Counted from the first letter of the stretch, positions 34,763 to 46,633 are shown. The stretch is DNA of 64,000 nt from Colocasia esculenta (GCA_014218235.1 JACBKR010000783.1:372001-436000); one strand, 5' to 3'. Program-made: numbers and translations. Notes: generated by a model from the letters alone, not told the origin.

Positions 34763-36409
34763 TGTTGGCCCTTCTGGTACGGCAGCAAGCAAACCTAGAG
34801 GGGGGGTGAATAGGTTTTTTCTGAAATCTGAAATAGAATCTTAAACACAGAAAATAACACTTGAAAGCTTGGTTAGTTCAGTGTGATAGAGAGTGCAGTG
34901 CGGAAGCAAATAAACAATCACACAAGGACACAGGAGATTTATCCTGGTTCGGCCCTTCCCACATGGAAGTCCTACGTCCAGTCCCCAAGCAAACTCTTGG
35001 GATTTCACTAACCAAGGGTACAGTCCCCCTTATGGACCTTACAACACCCTGGATCCCCCACCAGGTCTTCTTCTCTTTCCCGGGCAAGGAGGCAGCCCAC
35101 TTCTCTTACAGGTCAAGAAGCCAACCTCCTGGAACAAACCCCAGTGCGGTTCTGCTAGACGCAAACCCCTAGCTGGGTTATCAACTGGTACAAACCCCAG
35201 TTTGGTTCAGCTAGACACAAACCCCTAGCTGGGTTATCAACTGTATACAGTCCTACAGCTGGACACAGATCTTTCTTAGAAAGATCAGACTGAGAGACCT
35301 TACAAGATGAACACTCATGTAAAGCTCACAGTCCCAAACTCTCCTCCAGATGTACAATAAGCTCGGAGAGAAACAGAAGAGAGAAAAGAAGACAGAAAGC
35401 TCGGAAGCTTGAATGCTTGAGACGCTTGATTGCTTCTTCTTGGCTCGGGCTCTTTCTCTCTTTCCTTGAGTGTATGTGGCGTGAAGGTGCTTCTCACAGA
35501 TGTACACTCCTTCAAAGATATTCAAGAAAGGGCTCTCGTTGTTCTTCAGCAATGCTCCATCTTTTATATTGAGCAGCTTTAGAATAGATCCGTTGAAGAG
35601 ATCCGTTGGAGCTCTTCTAGTCGTTGCTGATCTTTCTCTTCATTTGTCTTAATCAGACTCTGGTGGTCTTCGAGATCTGTCAGCATAGAAGAGAGTGTTT
35701 AGCATAAACGAGTGTTTATGATAAACGATGCATGGTACTGTGCTTCTGCTGACATACTGAAAATAGTAGGTCATATCTTTTTGACAAGATTCTGAAATAT
35801 GCATGCAGCTTTTTGTCAGAAGATATTTGACTTTTTATTTAAGCGCCAAGCATATTTGAAATATAAAGGCAATCTGTGTTTGAACAGAATTCATGAAGAA
35901 ATCGTTATGAGCATGACTTATGAAATCGTTATGGGAACGATTTCTTAACAAATCGTTGTGAAGGCAAGTCGATGCCTTCACTTAAGAAATCGTTACGGTC
36001 TAAAGAAATCGTTGTGAGAGCAAGTCGTTGCGCTCACTTATAGAATCGTTATGAGATCGACTTCTTAGAAAATCATTTCGGTCACTTAAGGAATCGTTAT
36101 GGGAACGACTTCTTATCAAATCAATACGCTCAAAGAAGAAATCGTTATGGCCACTTATCAAATCGTTATGGCATCGACTTCTTAGCAAATCGTTGCGGCG
36201 CTTGATACTTTGGCACTTTAAACAGAAATCGATGTATATTGATTAAACATCGATTTTATCATTTTAGTGCGCCAAATATTGCATCAATGAAAGACTTAGC
36301 TTTTGCTATGAGATTGATGCGACACAGATGAAACAAAATATTCAATTTAAGTTACATCATAAATTTTGTTATCACCAAAATACAAGAACAAATAGAGAGT
36401 GGTTCAACA
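34763..36409 (-). repeat. LTR 4 of the array (1,647 bp)
   Basis: This is the outermost right LTR. Its right edge GGTTCAACA is followed directly by the GTATC target duplication at 36410-36414. It is the 5'-most LTR of the array in transcription sense, since all units read leftward. Confidence 0.9.
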
Positions 36410-36414
36410 GTATC

Positions 36415-36700
36415 TTCAAATCAAGGTTCGTATATATGGAGTCAACCCCGTATTTCTTCATGGGTCGACCTCATACTTCTTCTTGGGTCGACCCATTATA
36501 ACCCCATTTCAACACTGGAAAATGAGGTCGACCACTTCTTTCAACTGAGGACGACCTCAAATGAAAAGCAAATCTCCTGTGTTTTGAGGTCGACCTCATA
36601 CTTCTACTTGGGTCGACGCCTCCGTGTTGCTTTTTAGCACTACGAAATAGGGTCGACCCACAGGTCTTCTAGGGTCGACCTCACCTTTTCAATTCATTAG
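36415..36700. repeat. GGTCGACCTCA word array (interrupted host repeat)
   Basis: Eight or more GTCGACC words at 25-50 base spacing alternate between TGGGTCGACCC and GAGGTCGACCTC forms. The segment AACCCCATTTCAACACTGG is shared with 6030-6055. Together with 22840-22896 it forms the site into which the 13.5-kb array inserted. Confidence 0.65.
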
Positions 36701-37314
36701 TGACATTATATTTTCTACTTTTATATATTAAAGTAAAAAAAGATATATATTGAAAATTTTACAAAAATGATTCTAAATAACCTAATAATAATATAATATA
36801 CAAAAGTGTTTTACATAGTTGTGTGACTACATATGAATGCACATTACATGGCTATTTATAGATCTCCCTCCAACTCTTTTGTTGTGTGTGCAGAGATATT
36901 TGATTATACCCATCAAGAGTGGATCTTCCAAACCCAGGCAGGTGAATTGGTCTATTCAAATATGTACCCACCGAGAATGGACATACTGAGTGTCTCAGCA
37001 TCGAACACTATCTACTGGCTACTGCAACTTCCACAAATTCGTGAGAATGGAAGGTATGGATGGGAATCATACCTGATAGGAATGATGCAACTTTCATACT
37101 CCATGAGACATTGAGCAATGTACAATATATAACATACTACATAAACCTTGGTAAATACTTGTGAATGAACAACATAACTAAAAAATCAAATTATTGACGA
37201 TGAATGTTTGGTATAACAATCCGACACAGGGTAACCAACTACGGAATACTAACTGTCTACGTAAGAATGGGAAAAAATGAATAATCAACCACACAAGAGA
37301 AGAACATGTAACAT
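36701..37314. other. AT-rich interval left of the Harbinger transposase
   Basis: One frame (36833-37114) has no recognisable domain and no typical promoter. The Harbinger terminal inverted repeat and TWA duplication are expected somewhere here but were not identified. Confidence 0.4.
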
Positions 37315-38587
37315 CTATGCGACATTGCCTGCACGCCACAGTTCATTCGCAATCCCCTCCCTCAGTGCCTCCCCAGCTTCCCATGCTGTTGCATTAAGGC
37401 ACAAGCCAGTTGGTGCATCTTCAAGCATACACCCCTCATTGGACTCATTATCATCAGAGAATGCATTGAAGAAGTCGTCGCACCCCTGTTGACGGCAGAT
37501 GTAGTTATGTACCACAAGACATGCAAACACTATCTTCTTCTGTGTGTCAAAGGGGTACATATTTCCCCCACGGAGGGTTTGGAACCTCATCTTCAATACA
37601 CTGAAAGTCCGTTCAACAATGTTTCGAAGTTGTGCATGTCTGTGGTTGAATTTTTCTTGCTTGTTAGCATAACGCCTATTTCCTTCCCCTTCAAAGCTTC
37701 CAATATTGGACCTGTGGCCACGATAGGGGGCAAGGAAAGAGCTAGTGTTAGCGTATCTGCCATCAACTAGGAAATACTTACCTGCTGGCACAACGAACTC
37801 TCCTCGTGTTAAGGCCCATCTTAACACCTGCATATCTGGTGCAGAGCCTTCCCACCCTACACATGCATATTGAAATAAGCCATCAAAACCCGCATAGGCC
37901 ATCACATTTTGTGTTACAACCTGTTTGCGATTCCAAAAACGTGGTTGGTCTTCAATTGGCACATTTGCGGGAATGTGAGTGCCATCAATAGCACCTAATG
38001 CATCCTAGAAAATATACAATTGAAGTTAGATCATGTACAGATAAAATGTTCAACAAGATGTGCATTGACATCACCTTGAAATAGGGAAAAAATCGATCAT
38101 CTCCCGAAATATGTGGATGGCATTCATTGACTTGAGTAGGCTGTAAAATATATTCTTCCTTTAACGAAGCTAAAGCAAAAGCCACTTTGTTCACGTAGTG
38201 GCTAATAGTTTGGGAGCTATGCTGAAAATGTTCTACCAATGCACAAGAACTAGCACCATGGCCAACAGCATAGAGGAACATTGCCAGTTGTTCATTGGCA
38301 CTAACATGTTGGGAGTCTTTTATTAGGCTCCTACTCACCAAAATGTCAACTAAACTAATGAACATATTAGGATGCAATCTAAAGACATTCATACATCTTC
38401 TCTCGTGGTCGTTCAGAACCTCTTGCACCCAAATTTCCCCTGTGTGTGTTGATGAATTCATCCTTCGCCTTGGTATGGTTGGCTGTACTTCTTCTACCAT
38501 TTCCTCTACCACTACATTCAGTACTGCAGTGAATATTTCTTCATCTTCTTGCAATATATTCAAGATCAGGTTCCGGTCTGTACGCAT
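37315..38587 (-). CDS. PIF/Harbinger transposase (DDE nuclease)
   Basis: Exon 1 runs 38587-38075 and exon 2 38004-37315, with a 70-bp GT...AG intron that leaves the frame intact, giving about 400 residues. Exon 1 holds the helix-turn-helix-like N-terminal half (FVLHPN-like RLHPNMFISLVDIL, SSQTISHYVNKV). Exon 2 starts DALGAIDGTHIP with the first catalytic Asp, then GSAPDMQVL with the second, then NIVERTFSVLK with the Glu. The usual HxxR-type end is present as a C-terminal Asn/Glu-rich tail. This is the nuclease that cuts and pastes PIF elements at TWA sites. The frame appears complete. The partner Myb/SANT gene lies upstream on the same strand, the standard PIF order. Confidence 0.88.
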
Positions 38588-39112
38588 GAAAACAAAGAAA
38601 CATTGATAAGTACTACGATTACACGTTAATGATGAAGGTCTTAATGTTATTCCATAATTTCAGCCATCAATAAGTGTAAGATTAGGAAGTTGAAGAATGG
38701 CAGCTTCGACACATGCGTTTGGGTTGCATTTCCGACACTGTGGGAGGGGTAGCTGGTGGATGCAGATGCTATATACTTTTGATTAACATGACATGGGTGA
38801 ACCCTAAAGTAAACATGGAATGTAGCTTCCGCTTCCTCAATTGAGTAGAAGCCCTTATACCGTGCCCATGCAAACCCATTGCTTCAACCAAACACTCATC
38901 CCAAGAATAATCAGTTCTCGGATGACATCCACCCAACATAACGCAGCACATATACTTACCCATTATCTTGTTTTAGTAACCAGCAAGTCCATTGATTGTA
39001 AACTAAAGATTACACATAAATGTGGTTAACGAAAAAAAGTTAAACTCTTAAGTATGCCACAACGACGAGGAATATGTGTCACTTTGTCATGGCTTATCTT
39101 TGGTCATCCATG

Positions 39113-40790
39113 TCAGCCAACCTTGTGTTTGTCGGCCATTGCAAAGAAAAGGGATCTGAACTTTGGCTCGGTGAAGATGTTTATGGACTTGATGAAAACA
39201 TCAGGAGGGAGATCGGGAATGCTTTCTAAATCCCTTAAGCATTCCGCAATGCTAGGAACAACCTCCGCGTCCGGCCTCCGCTGGGAGGAACTATCACTTT
39301 CTTTCAGTGACCCACGATCGCCGACCAAGTTGATTATCAACGCATTCCTTTCGCGGGTTACGTCAACAAGATTATTTAAAGCATCAACAACTATCCTTTT
39401 GCCACGTCCTTCATTGCCAATTGATGTGGACTTTCTCTTCGGAGAGTGGACGTGCATGTTCTTCATTGATCTGGGAGTGTTGTTCATTGATGTTGGAGTG
39501 AAATGGCCTGCAGTCGGTTCAGTTTCTTAGCCAACAGACATGGGCATGATAGGTTCATTAGAGTACTCATTGACGTTGTTGTTGGTGCTAGGTGTTGCAT
39601 TGACATTACTTTTTGGCCGTGTACATCTACGGCTGATGTGTTCGGCATGCTCTCTAGTGGCAATATTTTGGTCACAAAGAATGTGCATGTCATTATACAA
39701 AGGGAAAGATCTTCGACAAATTTGTGAGAATTTGGGATTAACCTAATAAGAAAACAGTTGACATAAGTTAGTGCGGTCTGATTAAACCACTATAATAAAA
39801 TAGATAGTACTAAACAGGATTTAAATATTGTTACCTTAATAACCTCTTCCCATGCGCCATCATATCCGGGTATTGGCATGTTGTTAATTGGATCCCACCC
39901 CCAACCACTTAACTTCAACAACTACACGTACAACTTGTATTTGTTGGACCAAGCCCCTTACCGTTGCACCAAAAGCTCGAGCTTGTAGTGAAGGCGGTAG
40001 CCAAATCTTTAAGGCGGAAGCGCAAAGCACCACGTCAACGCTGTGGTCGGCATGAGGGGCTTCGCACAGGGTTTTACCCCTGCGGCGGGTTGGGTTGCCG
40101 GCCCCGATGTCACTATGCTGCCCCATAACAGCATAGTGGCAGCGATTCCCTAAGGGAGTCGATGGCAGTTAACCAACAAACTCCCCCCCAGCGGCACCCG
40201 GGGAATCGAACCCGCAACCTCGCTCTGATACCACTTGTTGGACCAAGCCCCTTACCGTTGCACCAAAAGCTCGAGCTTGTAGTGAAGGCGGTAGCCAAAT
40301 CTTTAAGGCGGAAGCGCAAAGCACCACGTCAACGCTGTGGTCGGCATGAGGGGCTTCGCACAGGGTTTTACCCCTGCGGCGGGTTGGGTTGCCGGCCCCG
40401 ATGTCACTATGCTGCCCCATAACAGCATAGTGGCAGCGATTCCCTAAGGGAGTCGATGGCAGTTAACCAACAGTATTTTGTCTTCATGACTCTCCAGTGA
40501 TCCTTCAGTTGATTAGCAGTTAAGGAGTAACCCGATGCCGAATTGAATGCAGAGGACAATAAAGTCCAACTGTGTGAGTGGAAATTTACTGGTGGGAAAT
40601 TGATTCGTTGCATTTCTTTCAACATTAAATCAATCAGGATTTCATCCATTCGGGCATCCCAGTTCGGAGAGCGGGGTTTCCTCCCATGCCCTTCTGAAGC
40701 CCCTGCACGTTGCACTTTCTCTAGAGTTTTTGGTTCCGAAAGGAAGGGAATATAGTGAGGAAATGGACTTGTGTAGGATGCAATAACCAT
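39113..40790 (-). pseudogene. PIF/Harbinger Myb/SANT-like protein gene, split by a TRIM
   Basis: On the minus strand, 40790-40473 encodes the DNA-binding domain (NWDARMDEILIDLMLKEMQR, NQLKDHWRVMKTKY). The coding sequence is then broken by the 531-bp TRIM at 39942-40472 and resumes at about 39936 (LSGWGWDPINNMPIPGYDGA). After an intron it continues through about 39730-39530 (a stop falls at about 39530) and a further segment 39487-39113 (DLPPDVFIKSINIFTE). In PIF systems this protein binds the element ends and helps import or recruit the transposase. The insertion is recent, since the two TRIM LTRs look identical. Confidence 0.7.
39942..40472 (-). mobile_element. TRIM element (531 bp) with GTATT target duplication
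   Basis: Two 237-bp LTRs (39942-40178 and 40236-40472, TGTTGGACC...AACCAACA) appear identical and flank a 57-bp core. The core has a purine tract on the minus strand (plus AACTCCCCCCC) and the tRNA-Met site (plus GCTCTGATACCA, 40222-40233). GTATT occurs at 39937-39941 and 40473-40477. It has no coding capacity. It is inserted in the Harbinger Myb/SANT gene. Confidence 0.93.
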
Positions 40791-41860
40791 AATAAATAGT
40801 AGAGGAACATCCTATATTTTTATGAATTCATGCTTACACATCTGCATAATCAATGAAGACGAAATGCTTAGGATGACTATTTATAAGGGCAAGAGTTATA
40901 GGACAATAACTTGCTGCTGACATGTCGTCGATAAGACGTCGCTTCTTACGATCTGGTTGGGGAAGCTACAAAAAAAAGGCTTTTGATCAATTTTATGCCT
41001 ACAAAAATATATCGGTCTAACTGCAATGGACAAACTAGTAAAAGTAATCTTCTGGAAAAAAAAATTCTCGCTGTTATACATGATACATCTTTCTACAAAT
41101 CTTTTCTTTTCAAAGCAGTGAACCACATGAGTGAGGGACCATATAGAGTAACTTATTCCAGGAAAGTGTAGATTGTACTGAAGAAACAATATTGCACACT
41201 TTTCAATTTGTTATCACAGCAGATGAATGGCAGTTACTCTAAAGACTACACACTCAATGAGACCTTAACATTGGAAATCTAATTCATAACAAAAAAATGC
41301 TACACTACTGCATTCGTTTGTATATGGAATGAATCAGTCAAGCTGCAGGTAGACCCATGCATGTTAACATAATCTACATCAGCAATGTTGTCGAGCCTCA
41401 TTGGACATTGGGTCTCTGTAATGAGAAGGATACTAAAAAATGCATGACACCCCTTGTGAGGAGTGAATAGTTTTGTATGCCAACGTTGCCAGGAAAGGAC
41501 ATTGCTGGGAATTCACTAGTTTTGAGGGAACAAACAGTGGTGTGCAGGGAAGAAAGGAAATAGTAAGAAACATAAAAAAATCTATCTTTTGTAACATCAA
41601 TTCCATTTTCTTCGAACCAGAGTTGTTGAGGGAAGAAATAGAGAAGCTAGGGAAAAGATGTTGGCCCATTTGTTATGTTCATGTCATATTTTTTCATGTA
41701 AATGAAACACAAACATTTATTTCCCAGTAGCAAGCAACTTTCTGTGGATGAACCCTATAAACCCCAAAAATAGATGACGAGCAGACACATCAGGTGGAAG
41801 AAGGGGGAATAACAAAACGAACAACAAATTTCATCAGCGGCCATCTATAAGAAGATGTTA

Positions 41861-41925
<65 letters not shown>

Positions 41926-42600
41926 GGGCAGATTGGAAGAACTGGAAGATGACGCCCTGGAATGGGAAGATGGCTCCGGCAACAATCCACGCTTCATGAA
42001 GAATGGCGATCTGCGTGGAAGAAACCTTGCTAAATAGATCAGCGCTGATCCGATCCTTAAAACAACGAGGCGAGAACGGCGAGACAGTGTGTTGTCCAAT
42101 CCGAAGATGGAGCGGCGGCAATACGTCAAACTCACGGCGACTACTGTCGTACTTTGGTTGTTAGACCCTTAACTCAGGGTACTTAAACTCCATTTATTCC
42201 GCTACTTAATTTTGAGATGGAGATGGGTACCCACTTTTTTGGGTCAACTATCATCTTAATTTGACTCAACTTATTTTCATGTGAAAAAATAAAAAAATGA
42301 GGAAAATATAATGAAATAATATTTAAATTTTTATGATATTTTTTTCAAATTAAGAAAAAAGTTACCCCCTATACCCCACCTAAATAGGTCTGGTCCCCCA
42401 TCTAAATAGGTGGGGTAGACTTACCACCATGGGTTACCCTAGGAACCTCGTAGTAGCTACCAGCCTACCTCGGGGAAATTAAGATATATACCTTTCAAAG
42501 TATTTTTTACTTTTATTTTTCTCCTTTTAATTTAACATACATTACCATACTTTACAAAAAATATATACGTAAACAATTTCTCATTTTTTTAAAAAGTACA
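40791..42600. other. AT-rich interval with a TA microsatellite
   Basis: No gene is supported. A TA run of about 60 bases occupies 41860-41920. A more GC-rich patch at 41930-42150 could be an old exon or leader, but it matches no family I recognise. A short CCTAGGAACCTCGTAGTAGC stretch near 42440 weakly resembles 45295-45320. Confidence 0.5.
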
Positions 42601-43354
42601 TTATTGGCGACGGCTCGAAACCGACGCCATTATCTCTATGGCGACGGTCTAGCTGTCGCTATTATATTTTGGCGACACACACAACCGTCGCTAATACCAA
42701 CTATCAGCGACGGATATAGCCGTTGCTAATACTCTTATTAAGGACAACTATCTAAAGCTGTCTCTAATAATCATGTATTTGCGACGGCTACAACTGTCGT
42801 AAATAAGATCATTAGCGACTGGTACTGTAGTCGTCACTAATATTAATATTAGGGACAAATTTTAGTAAGTGTCTCTGATAATCGATTATCGGAGACAGCT
42901 AGAGCCGTCCCCAATATTTGTTACTAGCGACCAGAAAAATATCCGTCGCTACTAAACATACTTAAGACGGCTTTATTAGCCGTCGCTAACAACATTTATT
43001 GGGGATGGCTGTCACCGTCTCCAATGATGTTTTTGACGACGGCTTGTGTAGCCGTCTTAAATAAATTTTGTTAGCGACGTGTACTTCATTAACTGTCGCT
43101 AATAATTTTCTTATCGAAGATGACTTCCAGTAGTCGTCGCGAATGTATCAGTTTTGGAGACAGTTACTATAAGCCGTCGCAAATACTCTTTATTGCGACG
43201 GCTTTTTTTTTAATGGATACGGCTTCTGTTAGCCGTCGCTAATATTGCACTTTTGGCGACTGCGGGGTTAAAACCGTCGCAAGAAGGTTTTTTTGGGACG
43301 ACTTCTTGAGCCGTCGCAAATACTCTGTCCCTAATAGTCCATTTTCTTGTAGTG
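42601..43354. mobile_element. CACTA-type element remnant with subterminal repeats
   Basis: The right end CCATTTTCTTGTAGTG (43339-43354) is the reverse complement of a CACTACAAGAAAATGG terminus, the hallmark of plant CACTA elements. Through the whole 750 bp, TTAGCGACGGCT and AGCCGTCGCTAAT words repeat in both orientations every 40-60 bases, as in CACTA subterminal regions that bind transposase. No CACTA terminus is visible on the left, where the repeats start abruptly after AAGTACA. It has no ORF. It is non-autonomous and probably truncated. Confidence 0.75.
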
Positions 43355-43554
43355 TACGTACCTAAACAAAGAAACAACCCTTGAGTCTAGCTGTCAGTTT
43401 TCGTTGTGAATCCTACATCCTAAGGAAGTTCTCAATCAGGACTCAAAGACCTAAACAACTTACAACTCCTCACCTTTGAAAGCATTCCATCGAGTTCCAT
43501 ACTAGAGATCTAGATCCAACTTCAATATCTCTCTCGCCCTATCTTTTCACTATA

Positions 43555-43830
43555 TATATTCTATTTTCTTTGGATCTCTTCTCCAGTGGATTTCTAACGT
43601 GAGTATCGGCGATTCGACTCCGTGAACCACTCTCGAGTTTGACTTTTCACAGGTCGAACGATGTCAGAATGATATCAGCAACATCAACAACTTTATTTCT
43701 CCATATCAGTAGATCCAAAGTCATCTTCTCAGATCCATCTAAAATCGATATACAAAAACCCTTGCAAGATCAGAAATCAGCTTCATTAATAGTTGTTGCA
43801 GAAGCTTGCCATCGACAAGCCAAGGAATCT
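43555..43830 (+). repeat. Direct repeat copy 1
   Basis: This segment and 44617-44825 share TTCTAAC-GTGAGTATCGGCG, GATTCGACTC, CTCTCGAGTTTGA, AGATCCATCTAAAATCGATA and other blocks in the same order, diverged by roughly one base in six to ten. The family is unknown. Confidence 0.65.
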
Positions 43831-44616
43831 TAACAACTTTTGCAGGCAATGGGGAACAAAGTTGCTCACTTGCTCATGTGGACACTGTTAACTTGTCAAG
43901 ATTTCTTGTAAACATATATGCACAGTAATTGACAATAACAAAGAGACCGTATCTCAATATGTTTCAACATTTTACAGCACAAAATTGTACAAGACTGCAT
44001 ACGAAATTAACATTCAACCGATCCTAATTAACATTTGACATGTTAGATCCACATCAACCATCTGATGCTCTGATCAAGCCACTGTCAATAAAAAGGTTGT
44101 CAGGAAGATCGAGAAAGTGGAGAATACATTCAAGAGGAGAAGTAGAGCATGTGTATATTTGTTTAAGGTGTAAATAAATAGGTCACAACAGAAAAACTTG
44201 TAGCAACCCACCCCAAAATCTTGAATGAATAAAATTATTCTATATCTCAAGCTCTCTTTTTGATTCGTATCTTTACGTAAGTGATGTCAATATGGTTCCT
44301 GCGCTACACACGTTATGTAAGTGTAACTTCCATCGATGACAGGGGCAAATATATAGGTAGGCGGACGTGACAATTCAATTCACAAGTCTTCGAAAGGACG
44401 GAAAGATAAGACGAAAATGGAAAAAAAAAAAAAAAAAAAAGACAGGTGCAAAAGAGATGGAACTCATTAATCGAAGGTCGTAAATATTGATATCTCAAAA
44501 ATAAGGATTAGAAATTAAATGATCAGAAGAAAAAATAAAGACTCTAGGACGAACAATATGAGACTAAAATTAAATTAAGTCGGACCCTCTTAAAATGACC
44601 CCTAATTAATTTTCCT

Positions 44617-44825
44617 ATATTCTACTTTCCTTAGATCACTTCTCGAGTAGATTTCTAACATTGAGTATCGGGGATTCGACTCAGTAAACCCCTCTCGAGT
44701 TTGAATTTTTGTAGGTCAAACGATGGGGTGGAATGATATCAACAACATCAACAGTTTTGTTTCTCCATGTCAGTGGATCCGAAGTGATCATCTTCTCAGA
44801 TCCATCTAAAATCGATATGCAACAA
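44617..44825 (+). repeat. Direct repeat copy 2
   Basis: This is the partner of 43555-43830, about 1,060 bp downstream. It is followed by a run of C near 44840 and unremarkable AT-rich DNA to 45373. Poly-A and GAAAAGGA-rich debris lies at 44400-44450 between the copies. Confidence 0.65.
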
Positions 44826-45390
44826 CTCTAAATCTGTCCCCCCCCCCCACACCCCACGGGCCCACCCCCTTTACTTTTGTCAGGAGGAGCATCATGGGCC
44901 ATCTGTAAAGATGGCCCGGGTGGCATGCGGCCGTGAGAGGAAGTATATGATATCCCGAGTGTACGTTGCCCAAGCATGCGCAGTATGGATCATGCCTGCC
45001 TACGTACGCATTAGATCATAATTAGCTGCAAAAGTTTACTTCAGTTCTACATTGCAAGTCTCGTTCATCAATTTTATATATATATCGGAGAAAATTTTAT
45101 TATACTTGAGCGTTGTATTTTTTCTTACACTTTTTACTTTTCGTTGGATAAAGACAACATGCTGTCAGCATTAACATGAAATCCATTACCATTCACCTGA
45201 ACATATATATATTTTAACTTTTATGTAGAAATTAAAGCCAAAGGAGACAATCAAAGCTGACATGTACTCCATACTCCAGGTTGGAAACCCCCATCATGGG
45301 ACCTCGTGGTAGCCACTACTGGCCAACATGTTCAATAAAACTCTCATGAAATCCGAAGGAAATCTATCGTCATGATTCATGCATGCTTTC

Positions 45391-46633
45391 GGTTCTCTCT
45401 CTCTCAAGTAGTTTTTTTTCCCCTTTTCTCTTTGCTCAGGTTACCTAGGTCTCCATCGGCGCCCTCCCTCTGGTGGGGAGGGGGTCCCTTCGCCTTTGCG
45501 AAACCCCCTCCCCCCGGGTCCAGCCTCCAACTCGCGGCGGAGGTCCCTTCCCCTTCGGGGGTTTCTTTTGGTATGGTTTCTTCCCAGGTTTTTGTCCCCC
45601 TCGGCTCCGGCGGTGCTGGCATCTTCGACGGCAAGGGGATTTCCGATCGAAGCCTCTTGGCCTTCGTTCTGCTCTGCATCGCCTTCGCCGCGTCCGTGCT
45701 GCTGGGGAGGGGCCGCCTGAGACCCAGCGTAGCCCACTTCCCCGCCATCGTCTCCGTTCGGTGGTCCTCCTTTATTCCCCCTGGGAATATTTTGTGTGGG
45801 AATCTCTCCCAGCCCTGTCTCTACGTTCGTAGGCTTAGTCCCCCTCTTCGCTTCCGGCTCTGCAGCCGCCATGCTCGGGTGGAGCCCTCCCTCGCTCCGT
45901 CACGGTTGCAGAGGATCGGTTTCTGTGGAGGGTGTTTTCTCCGGCTCCATCGCCTGCTGCCTTCTCAGCGTCGACGGTCTCTCCCGGAGGGGTAGAGGCT
46001 CTCGCCCCCTCCCCCCTCCGGCTCTGTCTCCGTCCCCTGCTGGTGAGTCCCCCCATCCCCGAATGTGGTGCCCCTCTGTCTCCCATCTGGTGGCATGTTT
46101 TGCTGTCTCCTTCGTCGAAGGAGGTTTTGTCTCCGGCGATTTAGGGCTACCCCTTTCGTCGGAGGATCCGTTCCAGTCAACCTGGTGGCTCGACTGGAGG
46201 TCCGATTGCAGCTTCCTGTTGACGTTTGCATCAAGATCCAACCTTCATCTCCGGTGGTGGCTTGTCTTGATCTCCATCGTTCTGCTAAAAGTCTCGGTTC
46301 GTGACTCCGTGCAACCCCCGTCGAGCTCTCACCCGGTTTTAGGGTCCGAGGTTGCCGTTCACCCCGTCGTGAAGCCTTCGGCGACGTCCTCTACCTGCTC
46401 ACGACGCCCTGTGTGACGGAATTTCTCTCTCAATATTTGGGGTTTATCCCTTGTGTAAGGACTTCCGTCCATTTGCCTGTCATGGCTCCGGCCATGCCCT
46501 GTCCGTTCTAGTTTGTACCTCTCGGTATGGAGCTAAGTATGGCTCTCTGTCAACCCTCGTTGGGTTTGGTTCACTGGATGTACTGGTTCTTGTGTGAATG
46601 AAGACTCTATCTTTCTCTGCCCAAAAAAAAAAA
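45391..46633 (+). mobile_element. LINE-like or retroposed insertion, GC-rich, with 17-bp target duplication
   Basis: The insert of 1,243 bp is much more GC-rich than its surroundings, ends in an A tract (46622-46633), and is flanked by GATTCATGCATGCTTTC (45374-45390) and GATTCATACATGCTTTC (46634-46650), a 17-bp duplication with one mismatch. The 3' part (CTCGGTATGGAGC, TGTACTGGTTCTTGTGTG) looks like a LINE-type untranslated end. Overlapping Pro/Ser/Arg-rich frames (45372-45995, 45796-46416) have no recognised domain and no RT or endonuclease. It is probably a LINE internally deleted or a non-autonomous passenger moved by LINE machinery. Confidence 0.75.

Larger units (their letters stand above)
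22897..36409 (-). mobile_element. Tandem array of a gag-only copia retrotransposon: LTR-int-LTR-int-LTR-int-LTR
   Basis: Four near-identical LTRs (22897-24543, 26853-28498, 30810-32455, 34763-36409) alternate with three internal regions of about 2,310 bp. The repeat period is 3,953-3,957 bp. The outer edges are flanked by the same five bases, GTATC, at 22892-22896 and 36410-36414; the inner LTRs are flanked by purine tracts and primer-binding sites instead. All units read on the minus strand. Each internal region has gag but no protease, integrase, RT or RNase H, so the family needs enzymes from another element. The LTRs differ by only a few bases, so the insertion is young. Confidence 0.92.

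Noticed and set aside
36833..37114. 93-codon ORF left of the Harbinger transposase
   Set aside because: No domain, promoter or homologue in the window; may be chance in AT-rich DNA.
40200..40260. A tRNA gene suggested by A- and B-box-like sequences
   Set aside because: The segment includes the LTR end and primer-binding site and does not form a cloverleaf with paired acceptor arms; kept only as a promoter hypothesis.
41845..42135. Minus-strand ORFs rich in Ile/Tyr
   Set aside because: The tail is a translated TA microsatellite and the rest matches nothing recognised.
45372..46416. Overlapping long ORFs on both strands
   Set aside because: They lie in a GC-rich insertion with few stop codons, start inside the target duplication, and show no domain.
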